A stretch of 64,000 nucleotides of DNA, from contig NZ_KB235922.1 of the NCBI RefSeq assembly GCF_000332195.1, forward strand, positions 5,925,322-5,989,321, written 5' to 3'. The position numbers and the translations under genes are program-made. The first letter of the stretch is position 1; each line of letters starts with the position of its first letter. The notes under the pieces were generated by a model. That model ran no database searches, was not told the origin of the DNA, and worked only from the letters and a program-made list of their open reading frames with translations. The DNA is from Pleurocapsa sp. PCC 7319 (GTDB taxonomy: Bacteria; Cyanobacteriota; Cyanobacteriia; Cyanobacteriales; Xenococcaceae). Positions 45,201-56,400 of this stretch are shown one piece after another.

Positions 45201-47894
45201 ATGTTTGATCGCCAAGTTAATCTTATTTTTAATAGCTTGCAATTCTTGCCTCCACTGTTTAGTTTTGGCTCAGGTTTGATAATTTTATTTGGTTTTTATT
45301 ATCTTATTTGCCGAGAAATTATTCGTCGTCGTCAGGCAGAGATTTTTCTCTGGAAACAAAGTGAACGAGAAAGAGTAATTAATCAAATTACCCAACAAAT
45401 CCGACAATCCCTAAATCTGGATGAAGTATTAAGCACAACCGTAAAAGAAGTCAGAAAATTTCTCGATTGCGATCGCGTTTTGATTTATCGTATTAGGGAA
45501 GATGGGACAGGTAGTACGATTACAGAAACGGTATTATCTCCCTACCCCGCTATTTTGGGACAAACATTTCCCGAAGAAGTATTTCCTACCGAATACCATC
45601 AAGCATACATTCAAGGCAAAAGTCGTACCATCACCAATATCGAACAAGATGATGTTGAGGAGTGTTTAGCAGATTTTGTTAAACAATTTGGGGTTCAGGC
45701 AAAGTTAGTTGTTCCCATCATTCAAGAAACCCGAGATATTTCTCTGTCAGAAGAGAAACAAACTACCGCTCCTTATCTTTGGGGACTTTTAATTGCCCAT
45801 CAATGCAGTCAGACCAGACAATGGCAACCTTTAGAAGTGCAATTAATGCAGCAGTTAGCCACTCAAGTTGCGATCGCAATTCAACAATCAGAACTTTATA
45901 CCCAATTACAGCAACTCAATACAGATTTAGAAAATAGGGTTCAATGCCGTACCCAGGAATTAGCTAGAACTAATCAGGCATTAAAAGATGAAATAGTCGA
46001 GCGTCAACGCACCGAACAAGCTTTAAGGCGCACTAATCAAACTCTTCAATCTTTAATTGCCGCTTCCCCCCGTGCCATTTTTACTCTAGATTTAGAAGAA
46101 CGAATAAAAATCTGGAATCCTGCTGCGGAAAGAATGTTTGGCTGGCAAGAAGCGGAGATATCTGGTCAACCCAACCCTGTAATTAACACCACCGAAGTTC
46201 ATCAATATCATGAACTTCGGCAAAAAATTCTCCAAGGAGTTACCCCACCCAGTTTAGAAATCAGACGGCCAAAAAAAGATGGTGTGGAAATTGACATTGT
46301 CTTCTCTGCTGCACCATTAAAGGATACTGAAGATCGAGTTAGTGGTATCGTAGCAGTCGTAGCGGATATCAGCGAACAAAAGCAGCAAGCTGAACAAGTA
46401 CGTTTATTACAATCGGTGGTTGTCAATACTAACGATGCCGTTTTAATTACAGAAGCCGAACCCATTGATGAACCAGGACCGAGAATTATTTATGTTAATG
46501 AGGCTTTTACTCGGACTACAGGTTATACCCTAGAAGAAGTTTTAGGCAAAACTCCTCGCATCCTCCAGGGACCAAAGACAAACCGTCAAGCCTTAGCTAA
46601 AGTTAGAAAGGCTCTGGCTAAGTGGCAACCTATAACAGTAGAGACGATCAATTATCGCAAAGATGGTTCAGAATTTTGGGTCGAATTTAGTATTGTTGCC
46701 GTTGCTAACAAACAAGGTCTTTATACTCACTGGATTTCAGTCCAGCGGGACATTACAGAACGCAAACGCACTGAACAAGCACTAAGAAGAAGTGATGAAC
46801 GCTTTCGCCGAGTGGTGGAAAATGCCCTGGATATTATTACGATTATTGATACTGAAGGATATATTTACTACGCAAGTCCTTCCGTTACCACGGTCATCGG
46901 CTATGCTCCTGAAGAATTAATTGGTCAAAACTTTTTTGATTATATTCATCGTGATGATTTAGGTAAAGCCTCTCATGGGGTAGTTGATGTCTGGCAAAAT
47001 TCCACCACAGTCCTACCAATTGAATTCCGTTATCGACATCATAATGACTCATGGCGAGTTTTAGAAGCAGTTAGTCAGAAATTTATTGATGATGCCCCAG
47101 AACCTAGGATTTTGGTTAATTCTAGAGATATCACCGAACGAAAACGTCTATCAGAGATGAGTCTAGCGTTGGAAAGAGAAAGAGAATTAAGCTCGATTAA
47201 AACTCGTTTTTTTTCCATGGCATCCCATGAGTTCCGTACTCCTTTAAGTACCGTGCTAGCAGCAGCTCAGCTCATGGAAAATTCTCCTAGTGTCTGGCAA
47301 GATGCTAATAAGCGATCGCGTAATCTGCTAAGGATTCAAAACTCAGTTAAAAATATGGTGCAGTTGTTAGACGATATCTTAACAATTAATCGAGCAGAGA
47401 CAGGTAAACTAGAATTTAATCCCAAAATGCTGCGCTTGGAAAAGCTAATTCGTCATTGTGTTGAAGAAATACAGCTTAGTGCCGGGAGCGAACATCAAAT
47501 TACTTTTGACTGTCCTCAGCAGGGAGTCAGAATATGTCTAGATGAAAAATTAATGCGCTCAATTATGGCGAATTTATTATCTAATGCCATCAAGTATTCG
47601 CCCCAAGGTGGAGAAGTTAAAGTCTTACTCAAATTCTTTACAGATCGAGTTCAAATTCAAATTACAGATAATGGGATTGGTATTGCTCCAGACGATCTAA
47701 AACAGTTATTTGAACCTTTTCATCGTGGTCAAAATGTCCGTCGCATCCCTGGGACGGGACTAGGATTAGTCGTGGTCAAAAAGTGTGTTGATCTTCATGA
47801 CGGTCAAATTGATTTATTTAGTCAACTAAATTTAGGAACAACAGTTAAAGTTACCTTGCCCCTCATAACCCCTAAAGTTAGTTGTGAAAATTGA
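45201..47894 (+). CDS. GAF/PAS sensor histidine kinase
   Basis: 897 residues. One TM helix (LFSFGSGLIILFGFYYLIC, about 19-37), a GAF domain with DCDRVLIYRIREDGTG (about 60-225) of the kind found in phytochrome-like and cyanobacteriochrome proteins, a coiled coil, three PAS/PAC units (about 270-400, 400-525, 530-650; each ending in a DI(S/T)E(Q/R)K-type PAC motif), HisKA with phospho-His676 (MASHEFRTPLS) and an HATPase (ANLLSNAIKYS, DNGIGIAPDDL, GTGLGLVVVKK). Whether the GAF binds a bilin is unclear; the canonical Cys could not be placed with confidence. No receiver domain. A repeat tract sits in place of the ribosome site. Confidence 0.92.
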   Translation: MFDRQVNLIFNSLQFLPPLFSFGSGLIILFGFYYLICREIIRRRQAEIFLWKQSERERVINQITQQIRQSLNLDEVLSTTVKEVRKFLDCDRVLIYRIREDGTGSTITETVLSPYPAILGQTFPEEVFPTEYHQAYIQGKSRTITNIEQDDVEECLADFVKQFGVQAKLVVPIIQETRDISLSEEKQTTAPYLWGLLIAHQCSQTRQWQPLEVQLMQQLATQVAIAIQQSELYTQLQQLNTDLENRVQCRTQELARTNQALKDEIVERQRTEQALRRTNQTLQSLIAASPRAIFTLDLEERIKIWNPAAERMFGWQEAEISGQPNPVINTTEVHQYHELRQKILQGVTPPSLEIRRPKKDGVEIDIVFSAAPLKDTEDRVSGIVAVVADISEQKQQAEQVRLLQSVVVNTNDAVLITEAEPIDEPGPRIIYVNEAFTRTTGYTLEEVLGKTPRILQGPKTNRQALAKVRKALAKWQPITVETINYRKDGSEFWVEFSIVAVANKQGLYTHWISVQRDITERKRTEQALRRSDERFRRVVENALDIITIIDTEGYIYYASPSVTTVIGYAPEELIGQNFFDYIHRDDLGKASHGVVDVWQNSTTVLPIEFRYRHHNDSWRVLEAVSQKFIDDAPEPRILVNSRDITERKRLSEMSLALERERELSSIKTRFFSMASHEFRTPLSTVLAAAQLMENSPSVWQDANKRSRNLLRIQNSVKNMVQLLDDILTINRAETGKLEFNPKMLRLEKLIRHCVEEIQLSAGSEHQITFDCPQQGVRICLDEKLMRSIMANLLSNAIKYSPQGGEVKVLLKFFTDRVQIQITDNGIGIAPDDLKQLFEPFHRGQNVRRIPGTGLGLVVVKKCVDLHDGQIDLFSQLNLGTTVKVTLPLITPKVSCEN

Positions 47895-48052
47895 GAATTA
47901 AATAGCTTAAATTATTCTATATTTATTTTACGTCTGGTGTGAATTAAAGTCGCTTCACTGGTAGCTATTAGCCAATAGTTTAAAAAATCGCCATGAACGA
48001 GCTAGTTTACATAAGGCGTATTTAATTAAACTGATTGGGTATATCTCACATA

Positions 48053-48523
48053 ATGACAGACTCCAAACGAGGCTTATTTGGGTTGATTAAGGAAGTTACT
48101 AAGGATAGAAGCTATCTTAAATTAATTCACTGGATCGAAAATTTTGTTGCCAAAACATTATCTTTGACGTTATCGATAATTATCTTAATTGCTGTGGCAG
48201 ATTTAGTGGTTCTTTTGATTAAGGATATAATTAGCGAGCCTCTAGGGTTTTATAGAAAGAGTCTAATCGAATTATTTGGTTCATTTTTAAATATTTTAAT
48301 CGCTTTGGAATTATTAGAAAATATCACTGCCTATTTGAAAAAGCATATTGTTCAACTGGAATTAGTGATCGTTACGTCCCTAATTGCTGTAGCTCGCAAA
48401 ATAATTATTTTTGATTTTCAAAAGTACTCTAACCTAGACTTAATGGCTTTAGGAATAGCCATTGTTTGTTTGGCTGCCAGTTATTGGTTAGTTCGCAGAA
48501 TCAATTTGCAAAATAAATCTTAA
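48053..48523 (+). CDS. PsiE-like membrane protein
   Basis: 156 residues from ATG 48053; a TTG at 48035 is possible but less likely. Four hydrophobic helices (LSLTLSIIILIAVADLVVLLI, LIELFGSFLNILIALELLENI, VIVTSLIAVARKIIIFDF, ALGIAIVCLAASYWLV) match the phosphate-starvation-inducible PsiE family. ARKIIIFDF is a conserved motif. Physiological role unknown. Confidence 0.82.
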   Translation: MTDSKRGLFGLIKEVTKDRSYLKLIHWIENFVAKTLSLTLSIIILIAVADLVVLLIKDIISEPLGFYRKSLIELFGSFLNILIALELLENITAYLKKHIVQLELVIVTSLIAVARKIIIFDFQKYSNLDLMALGIAIVCLAASYWLVRRINLQNKS

Positions 48524-48551
48524 ATCTTTGTTTGTGTTGAGAAACGCTTAT

Positions 48552-49784
48552 TCAATTGTTGGCTAATTGATTTCTGTATAAACTCCAAGCTAAAAATCTC
48601 TCCGTGTAATATAGAGCAAGCTGATTACTTACACCAGAAAAAACAACATCAAAAGCGTGTTCTGCCCATGGAATTGTCAACAATGCTGCACAATTATTCG
48701 TAATTTGTAACCTCTCATAGAGAAGCTTGCCATATTTTGCCTCCACTAAATGATCTCTCTGAGCATAAATCAATAGAGATGGAAGTAGATTAGGCTTGAG
48801 GTATTTAATCGGCGAAGCCTGTTGATAGAGCTTTAGTTTGGTTTCTGGTGTACCACCTAAAAAATCTTCCAGAACCTGACGAGTATCAATCGGATCAGGA
48901 GAAGGTGGATTACGATATCCATATACTAAATTTACTGGACCATAGTAGTTGATAATCGCTTGAAACTTAATCTGAGACTGGTTTTGATAAGCGACTATGC
49001 TAGCTAATTGTGCTCCTGCCGATCGCCCGATTATGGCAACCCGTTGTAGATCTATTTCCAGTTCATCAGCGCGATCGCTAATAAAGTTTAGAGCAGTCTG
49101 CACATCTTCTAGCTGTGAGGGAAACTGGTATTGGGGAGCATGACGATAATCGATCGCAATCACAGAATAGCCTTGAGCGGCAATATAACGACTAAAATAT
49201 TCGTAATCACTGGGATTTCCCTGTCTCCAAGCTCCTCCGTAAATAACAATTAGACCAGGATATTTGCCTGAGCTTAAAGGTCGATAAACATTAAGTTTTA
49301 ATTCTTGACCATCGGGATTAGCAAATTGAAGATCACGCTCAATCCTTACTTCTTGAAGAGTAACACCACGAAAGACATCAGCTAAAACTAAAGGTTGGGG
49401 ACGCATTTTGGCCCTTAAAGTTGGAGGAATTTGCTGAAGATAGTCTTTGCCTAACACATTTTCGATTTCTGACTGAAAACGAGTATTAGCTGCGGAGAAC
49501 TGAATTAAAGGCAAAAGACTCAGGGCAAGAGCAATCAGAGTTATTACTAAAGTTAAAGCATTGAAATAGTTGAGCTGAAACCTAACCAGAATTAACATTA
49601 AGGCGATCGCATTTAGCCCTGTCACCCAAGGACTAAGTTCTGGTACACCGACACCAAAAACCAACAAAGAAAAAGTAGGAGCAGGAACTATAATCCAGAG
49701 ACTGAGGAAAAATCCGAAGCCAGTTAAAAGCAAGGGGATAAATTGCCATAATTGACTAAACTTTAATAAGTGAATTGAAGACAT
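48552..49784 (-). CDS. Membrane-anchored alpha/beta hydrolase (esterase/lipase)
   Basis: 410 residues. Two to three hydrophobic segments at the N-terminus (FIPLLLTGFGFFLSLWIIV, ALTLVITLIALALSLLPLI) anchor an alpha/beta hydrolase with the oxyanion strand IVIYGGAWRQG, the nucleophile elbow GRSAGAQLAS, acid in YAQRDHLVEA and His in WAEHAFD. YGGAWR replaces the HGGG/HGGAW of typical hormone-sensitive-lipase-like enzymes. Its 5' end overlaps the 3' end of the Fic fragment by 22 bp. Confidence 0.86.
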   Translation of the reverse strand: MSSIHLLKFSQLWQFIPLLLTGFGFFLSLWIIVPAPTFSLLVFGVGVPELSPWVTGLNAIALMLILVRFQLNYFNALTLVITLIALALSLLPLIQFSAANTRFQSEIENVLGKDYLQQIPPTLRAKMRPQPLVLADVFRGVTLQEVRIERDLQFANPDGQELKLNVYRPLSSGKYPGLIVIYGGAWRQGNPSDYEYFSRYIAAQGYSVIAIDYRHAPQYQFPSQLEDVQTALNFISDRADELEIDLQRVAIIGRSAGAQLASIVAYQNQSQIKFQAIINYYGPVNLVYGYRNPPSPDPIDTRQVLEDFLGGTPETKLKLYQQASPIKYLKPNLLPSLLIYAQRDHLVEAKYGKLLYERLQITNNCAALLTIPWAEHAFDVVFSGVSNQLALYYTERFLAWSLYRNQLANN

Positions 49785-50056
49785 ATGGGGCTGAACTGGA
49801 AACTAAGATTAATCCGTTCAATACAAATAACTGTAATTAGAACAATGAAGGAAAATAGCGTTCGATGTCCCTCGATGAGATTGCTGTAATAACAATTTAT
49901 TGAGCGCACTAGTTTACCTAGTTCTTGTCTCAAGATCGGATGTACACTTTGATTTAATCTGGCGGCAGCGGCAATTAGTTCCGATGCCAAATTTTCTAAT
50001 TTTTTGTTGCCAGCCGGTGGCATTAGTGGCTCTAATAAAGAAATTGACTCAGGCAT
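49763..50056 (-). pseudogene. Truncated Fic family protein (N-terminal fragment)
   Basis: The first 66 residues (ISLLEPLMPPAGNKKLENLA, LNQSVHPILRQELGKLVRSI, YYSNLIEGHRT) match the Fic_N region that ends in the inhibitory/flap segment; in intact proteins THPRDIERAL-like sequence and then the HPFxxGNGR AMP-transferase motif follow. Here homology stops at EGHRT and the tail (LFSFIVLITVICIERINL) is unrelated. The catalytic domain is lost, so the fragment is presumably non-functional. Confidence 0.75.
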
Positions 50057-50305
50057 TTTGCCGTTTGTTTTGATGCTTATATCATATGAATGATAACAGT
50101 TATAGTTACTTTATCTACCTTTTTTTGCCGCCTTAAATGCCGTTCAATGAATAAAGTATTTTCAGTCTTAAGGCGTTGACAACTATAGCCGTACAAAGTT
50201 GTATTAGGACAAGTTTATTTAATGAATCGGTATTCTAGAAACTAAGACTACGAGAACCACGACTGATAAAATAAAAATTCTGGAATTTTACCCAAGGAAA
50301 TAACA

Positions 50306-52108
50306 ATGCGACTAAACGAGATGCTGTTTGTGACACTGCGAGAAACTCCGGCAGAGGCAGAAATACCCAGCCATCAGTTGTTACTTCGTGCTGGCTATAT
50401 TCGTCGTATTGGTAGTGGTATCTATGCTTATATGCCTTTGATGTGGCGAGTGTTGCAAAAAGTTTCTCAGATTGTGCGAGAAGAAATGAATGCCACAGGG
50501 GCGCAAGAATGTTTATTACCACAATTACAACCTTCACAACTCTGGCAAGAATCAGGACGTTGGGATACCTATACCAAAGCAGAAGGAATTATGTTTTCCC
50601 TGACTGATCGCGGTGAGCGGGAATTGGGATTAGGACCTACCCACGAAGAAATTATTACTACTATTGCGCGGGAAACCATTCGTTCATATCGTCAATTGCC
50701 TTTGAACCTATATCAGATCCAAACTAAGTTCCGTGATGAGATTCGTCCTCGTTTTGGGTTAATGCGCGGTCGAGAATTCATTATGAAGGATGCTTATTCG
50801 TTTCATCCCGATGAGGAAAGTTTGAAAAAGACTTATCAAGCAATGGATCGAGCCTATCGCAATATTATGACTCGTTGTGGTTTAAAGTTTCGCCCTGTAG
50901 AGGCAGATTCTGGAGCAATTGGCGGCTCGGGTTCTCAGGAGTTTATGATTTTGGCGGAAGCGGGAGAAGATGAAATTCTCTATACCGAAGATGGCAGCTA
51001 CGCAGCAAATATTGAAAAAGCAGTTTCCCTGCCACCAGATGTTGAACAATCTCCATTTAACAGTTACAAAAAGCTCGCTACTCCTGATACAGAAACTATT
51101 GCTAAGCTCGCCGAAGTAGTCAACTGTTCTCCTACGGTAATCGTTAAAAATGTTTTATACGAAGTTGTCTATGACAATGGCATGACAGTTTTAGTCTTGA
51201 TTAGTATTCGTGGCGATCGCGATGTTAATGAAGTCAAAATAACCAACGAACTAACTAAACTGGCACCTCAGTATCAAGCTAAGACAATTATTTCTCTCAC
51301 TGTACCTGATGCTACTGCCCAGCAGAAATGGGCGGCAAAACCACTTCCTCTAGGTTATATCGCCCCCGATCTCGATGATGATTATATAAGTGCTTCTAAA
51401 AACGTAGTTAAGAAGTTTCTGCGTCTAGTGGATCGAACCGCAGTAGATATTAAAAACTTTGTTACTGGGGCAAATGAAGTTGGCTATCATGTCGTCGGGG
51501 CAAACTGGGGAGATAATTTTGTGCTACCTGACTTAAAAGTAGATATTCAAGAAGCTAAAGCAGGCGATCGCGCTATTCACGATCCTAGTCAAACTTTGAT
51601 GAGTGCGCGGGGTATTGAAGCGGGGCATATTTTCCAGTTAGGAACAAAATACTCCGAAGCGATGGGGGCAAACTTTACTAACGAACAGGGTAAGACAGAA
51701 CCTTTATGGATGGGTTGCTACGGTATTGGAGTATCAAGATTGGCTCAGGCAGCAGTAGAACAGTCTTATGACAAGGATGGTATTATTTGGCCTGTAGCGA
51801 TCGCACCCTATCACGTAGTCGTGATAGTTCCCAACATCTCTGATGCCGAAAAAATGGCTGCGGGAGAAAAACTATATGAGGAATTTAAACAAGCTGGAGT
51901 AGAAGTTCTACTCGATGACCGTAAAGAACGAGCAGGGGTTAAGTTTAAAGATAGTGAACTAGTGGGTATTCCCTATCGAGTAGTTACAGGGCGATCTCTG
52001 GCTGAAGGAAAAGTGGAAGTTGTTAAAAGAGCCACTAAAGAATCTCAAGACATACCCATTGGAGAAGTGGTATCAACCGTTAAAAGATGGATTGAAGAAA
52101 ATATTTAG
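50306..52108 (+). CDS. proS: Prolyl-tRNA synthetase
   Basis: 600 residues, bacterial type. Class II motifs: [24 protein letters not shown], motif 2 [26 protein letters not shown], motif 3 [17 protein letters not shown]. The editing (INS) domain is present at about 225-405 ([36 protein letters not shown]). The anticodon-binding C-terminus ([34 protein letters not shown]) is complete. Start ATG at 50306 after AAGGAAATAACA. Confidence 0.97.
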   Translation: MRLNEMLFVTLRETPAEAEIPSHQLLLRAGYIRRIGSGIYAYMPLMWRVLQKVSQIVREEMNATGAQECLLPQLQPSQLWQESGRWDTYTKAEGIMFSLTDRGERELGLGPTHEEIITTIARETIRSYRQLPLNLYQIQTKFRDEIRPRFGLMRGREFIMKDAYSFHPDEESLKKTYQAMDRAYRNIMTRCGLKFRPVEADSGAIGGSGSQEFMILAEAGEDEILYTEDGSYAANIEKAVSLPPDVEQSPFNSYKKLATPDTETIAKLAEVVNCSPTVIVKNVLYEVVYDNGMTVLVLISIRGDRDVNEVKITNELTKLAPQYQAKTIISLTVPDATAQQKWAAKPLPLGYIAPDLDDDYISASKNVVKKFLRLVDRTAVDIKNFVTGANEVGYHVVGANWGDNFVLPDLKVDIQEAKAGDRAIHDPSQTLMSARGIEAGHIFQLGTKYSEAMGANFTNEQGKTEPLWMGCYGIGVSRLAQAAVEQSYDKDGIIWPVAIAPYHVVVIVPNISDAEKMAAGEKLYEEFKQAGVEVLLDDRKERAGVKFKDSELVGIPYRVVTGRSLAEGKVEVVKRATKESQDIPIGEVVSTVKRWIEENI

Positions 52109-52229
52109 TATCCTACGAAATTGAATTGTAAGGGTGAATCACGATTTGCCTTTACAAGATTTGTCTTTTTATTAGTCATTAATAACATGAAATAGTTTCA
52201 TCTTACCTAATAGATTAAATATTTTAAAT

Positions 52230-52904
52230 ATGCCCATTAACAAAGTATTTTTATACGTTCCAAATATTATTGGCTATGTCAGATTTATTTTTTATCTAAT
52301 CAGCTTTATTAGTCATAGTTTAGGTAACTGGCAATTGTGTATTAGCTTTTATGCAATCGCCTTTATTTTAGATGAATTTGATGGGCGTGCTGCCCGTGCT
52401 TATAACCAAAGTAGTAATTTTGGAGCAGCTCTAGATATGGTGGCAGATCGCTCTGCTACAGCAGGTTTGTGTTTGATTTTGGCGCAATTGTATCCCAAAT
52501 ATTTGTTATTTTTTATTGTCGCGATCGCTCTTGATATTAGTAGCCATTATTATTTAATTTACGCTACAGGAATGCTCGGCAAAGCGAGTCATAAAGACTC
52601 ATCAGAGTGGGCAACCAATGGACTGATGAAACTTTATTATGGCAATAAATCATTTATGGATATTTTGATTCTTGGAAATGAATTATTTTATATGCTGTTA
52701 TATCTGAATTTTTATCTCAATGGGCTGAGTTTCACTTTGAATGCTTGGAGCTTCGATATTTGGCAATTACTCATCATAATTTGCTTACCAATTTATTTAT
52801 TAAAACAAGCTACTAATATTCTACAGTTACAAAATTCTGCACAAGAAATAGCTATTTTGGATTTGAATAATAAAATTGAAAATAATCAATTTATAGAAAA
52901 GTAA
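52230..52904 (+). CDS. CDP-alcohol phosphatidyltransferase resembling eukaryotic phosphatidylinositol synthase
   Basis: 224 residues with several TM helices. It carries the complete CDP-alcohol phosphotransferase motif D48-x2-D51-G52-x2-A55-R56-x8-G65-x3-D69-x3-D73 (DEFDGRAARAYNQSSNFG then AALDMVADR). Beyond this motif it has features that I recall from eukaryotic PI synthases: the start VFLYVPNIIGYVRFI, LYPKYL after the motif, LDISSHYY followed by SHKD, LMKLYYGNKSFMD, and GNELFYMLLYL. Expected reaction: CDP-diacylglycerol plus myo-inositol to phosphatidylinositol and CMP. No inositol-phosphate synthase gene lies in this window. It sits between proS and the olefin synthase with no clear operon. 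Confidence 0.85.
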   Translation: MPINKVFLYVPNIIGYVRFIFYLISFISHSLGNWQLCISFYAIAFILDEFDGRAARAYNQSSNFGAALDMVADRSATAGLCLILAQLYPKYLLFFIVAIALDISSHYYLIYATGMLGKASHKDSSEWATNGLMKLYYGNKSFMDILILGNELFYMLLYLNFYLNGLSFTLNAWSFDIWQLLIIICLPIYLLKQATNILQLQNSAQEIAILDLNNKIENNQFIEK

Positions 52905-53473
52905 TAATCTGAAAACTTAATCTAATGAATCGATTTAGTAATATAAAAATATATAGCGTTTCTCGTATTTAACGAGATAAGTCCTGGTTCTTTTGGGAAT
53001 AGTGAATAGTGATTGGTGCTACCGTCTATTGCGAGACCGCCGCGGCTGACAACTCAGAGTTCAGTCTTCTGGACCTAAAGGCTTGCTTTCGGCGCTACAA
53101 GTACGTTGAGGAGGTCTTGAAATTACTTCCGCAAAAGCCCAACCCAATTTCTTTGGCGCAGATCTTGGTCAAAGTTGCTAATCTAGGCGCTGTACACCCT
53201 AGACAACCCACTGAAACTCCTTAATGATTTGGCGAAGGCATTGTACAGTATCATTACTTTAGGATATGTACTTGCTCTAACGCCCTAAGAGTAATAACTT
53301 CATCTATTTTATCCATCTTTCTTTTTCTACCTTTTACTGTATTTTTCTACCTTTATCGGTTATTCTTTGTCTGAGATATCTTTAATTAATTAGCGAAGGT
53401 AACAAACATACCTCGCTTTTGGATAAGCTAGTTAAATGTATCTAGCTTAGTGGGTGGCAAAGAGAGGAATCGA
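52905..53473 (+). other. Gap between the PI-synthase-like gene and the olefin synthase
   Basis: Mostly non-coding. It contains one short open frame with higher GC (53009-53224), described separately. Bases 53225-53473 are T-rich and presumably carry the olefin synthase promoter. Confidence 0.6.
53009..53224 (+). pseudogene. Possible relic ORF, 71 codons, GC-richer than surroundings
   Basis: GTG-started frame with ACFRRYKYVEEVLKLLPQKP and SLAQILVKVANLGAVHP. The last part recalls the LGGFLGR-type region near the C-terminus of IS4-like transposases, but the match is weak. Composition differs clearly from flanking AT-rich DNA, suggesting a fragment of a mobile element. No ribosome site is evident. 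Confidence 0.25.
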
Positions 53474-56400
53474 TTGAGCAAGCAAACGACCCTAATAGAA
53501 CGATTACAAGAACAAGCAAGTAAACAGCCTCACAAAAGAGCATTTACTTTCTTAGCTGATGGTGAAACTGAGATTGATAGTCTTACCTATCACCAACTTG
53601 ACGAAAAAGCTAAGGCGATCGCCTCTGTGTTACAGGAGGATAATGCTCAGGGACAAAGAGCGTTATTACTTTACCAACCAGGGCTAGAATTTATCACGGC
53701 TTTTTTAGGGTGCTTATATGCAGGAGTCGTAGCTGTACCAGTGTATCCACCCCGAGCCAATCGTTCTCTTGACCGTCTACTAGCAATTATTGCTGATGCT
53801 GAGGCTAGTTTAGCTCTTACTACAAATTTAATTCAAGAGCAAATTACCAGCAAGTTACCGAGTAATCATGGTACCGAAAAAATTAAATTTATCGCCACTG
53901 ATACCTTTGAACTAAATATAGCTTCAGGTTGGCAGCATCCAGGAATCACTAAGGATCATTTAGCTTTTCTGCAATATACCAGTGGTTCAACAGGGACACC
54001 CAAAGGCGTGATGGTTAATCACGGCAATTTACTGGCTAATTCTGACACCATCAATTATTGTTTCCAAAATAGTCGGGAACATACCGCCGTATCCTGGCTG
54101 CCTCCTTATCATGATATGGGTTTAATTGGCTGTATTATTCAGCCGATGTACATTGGATTGTCGATGTATTTGATGGCTCCCGTTACTTTCTTGCAGCGGC
54201 CGTATCATTGGCTAAAAGCAATTTCTCGCTACCAAGGAGTTACCAACGGAGGTCCTAACTTTGCCTATGATCTCTGCGTTGAGCGAATTACCCCAGAACA
54301 AAAAGCAACCCTCGATCTGAGCTGTTGGGAGCTGGCTTTTTCTGGAGCCGAACCAGTTAGAGCCGAAACTATTGAACGCTTCAGTCAATATTTTCGTAGC
54401 TGTGGTTTTCGTCGTCAGGCTTTTTATCCATGTTATGGCATGGCAGAATCTACCCTGATGATTACAGGGGGAGATAAACATAAGGAGCCGATTACTGCTA
54501 CTTTTGACAGTAAAGAGTTAGAACAAAATCGTGCCGTTGCTCCAGGTAATGAAGATAGTAAAGTTACTCTTGTTAGTAGTGGTAGCAATATACCAGGACA
54601 AAGTATTGTAATTGCTAATCCTGAAACCCAAACTCAATGTTCAGAGGGAGAAGTCGGTGAGATTTGGGCAAAAAGTGATAGTGTAGCTCAAGGTTATTGG
54701 AATCGACCTGAATTAACTAGCTCTTGCTTTAATGCTGTCTTAGCTGATACTAAAGAAGCTGGGTGGCTTCGCACTGGCGATTTAGGATTTTTACAGAGCG
54801 GAGAACTGTTTGTTACTGGGCGTTTAAAAGATTTAATCATTATTCGCGGACGCAATTATTATCCTCAAGACATTGAACTAACTGTAGATAATGCCCATGA
54901 GGCTATTCGAGCAGGTAACTTAGCAGCTTTCGCCCTAGAAGTAGCAGGAAAAGAAGAACTGGTTATTACTTCAGAAATCAAGCGGACTCATCTGCGTAAA
55001 CTCAATGTTGAAGAGGTTACTAAAGCTGTCAGAAAAGCGATTTCTCAAAACCATGAACTGCAAACCCACGCCATAGTATTGCTAAAAACAGGTAGTATTC
55101 CCAAAACTTCTAGTGGTAAAATTCAGCGTCATGCCTGTAAAGCAGGATATTTGAATGGCAGTTTAAATACTGTTGGGGAATATAAGGCAGAAGTGAGAAA
55201 TCAGAAGTCAGAAGTCATTGCTCAAGACAAAGCGGTCTTTTCCCATCCACAATTGAATGAAAAACAGCATCTTATCCAAAGCTGGCTAGTGGAGAATCTA
55301 GCCCGGCGTTTGGGAATATCTACTTCAGAAATAGAGATCAATGAACCTTTTGCTAGTTCAGGTTTAAATTCTGTTGATGCTATTAGTCTTTCCGCTGATT
55401 TAGAAGACTGGCTGGATATTAAACTATCACCCACTATCGTTTACGACTATCCCAATATCGCCGAACTTGCTGCATATTTAGCAGATAGTCAATCTCACAC
55501 CTCAACACCCAAAACCCAAAAGCTGAAACCTAACGCACAGTCAGACATTGCCATCATTGGTATTGGATGTCGTTTCCCTGGGGGCAACAATCCTGAGCAA
55601 TTCTGGCAATTATTACGAGACGGTAAAGACGCAATTACCAAGAGCGATCGCTGGCAAGAAGAGAGTTGGGGTGGATTCATTGAAAACGTCGATCAATTTG
55701 ACCCTCAGTTTTTTGGGATCACTCCTCGGGAAGCTCAAAGCATTGATCCCCAACAAAGACTCTTGTTAGAAGTTAGCTGGTCTGCTTTGGAGAATGCGGC
55801 GATCGCCAATGATAATTTAGCAGGGAGTAACACTGGTGTCTTTATTGGCATGAGTAGTAGCGACTATTCCCAATTGAGATTTCACTATGGGGTAGATGTT
55901 GATGCTTATGCAGGAACGGGAAATGCCCATAGTATCGCTGCTAATCGCCTTTCCTATCTATTAGACCTTAAAGGACCTTCTCTGGCTGTAGATACCGCTT
56001 GTTCTTCCTCTCTGGTGGCAGTTCACCTAGCTAGTCAAAGTCTGAAAACAGGGGAATGTGACCAGGCGATCGCTGGTGGAGTTAATTTGATGTTATCACC
56101 CGAATTGACTCGAACTTTCTCCTTAGCAGGAATGATGGCGGAGGATGGACGCTGCAAAACTTTTGATGCTGCTGCCGATGGTTATGTAAGGGGAGAAGGT
56201 TGTGGGGTAGTGATTCTCAAACGATTGGAGGATGCTCAACAAGATGGCGATCGCATTTTAGCGGTAATTAAAGGCTCGGCTATCAATCAAGATGGGAAAA
56301 GTAATGGTTTAACTGCACCTAATGGACTGGCACAACAAGCCGTAATTCGTCAGGCACTAGCTAATGCTAATCTTACTGCCGCAGAGATTAGCTATATTGA

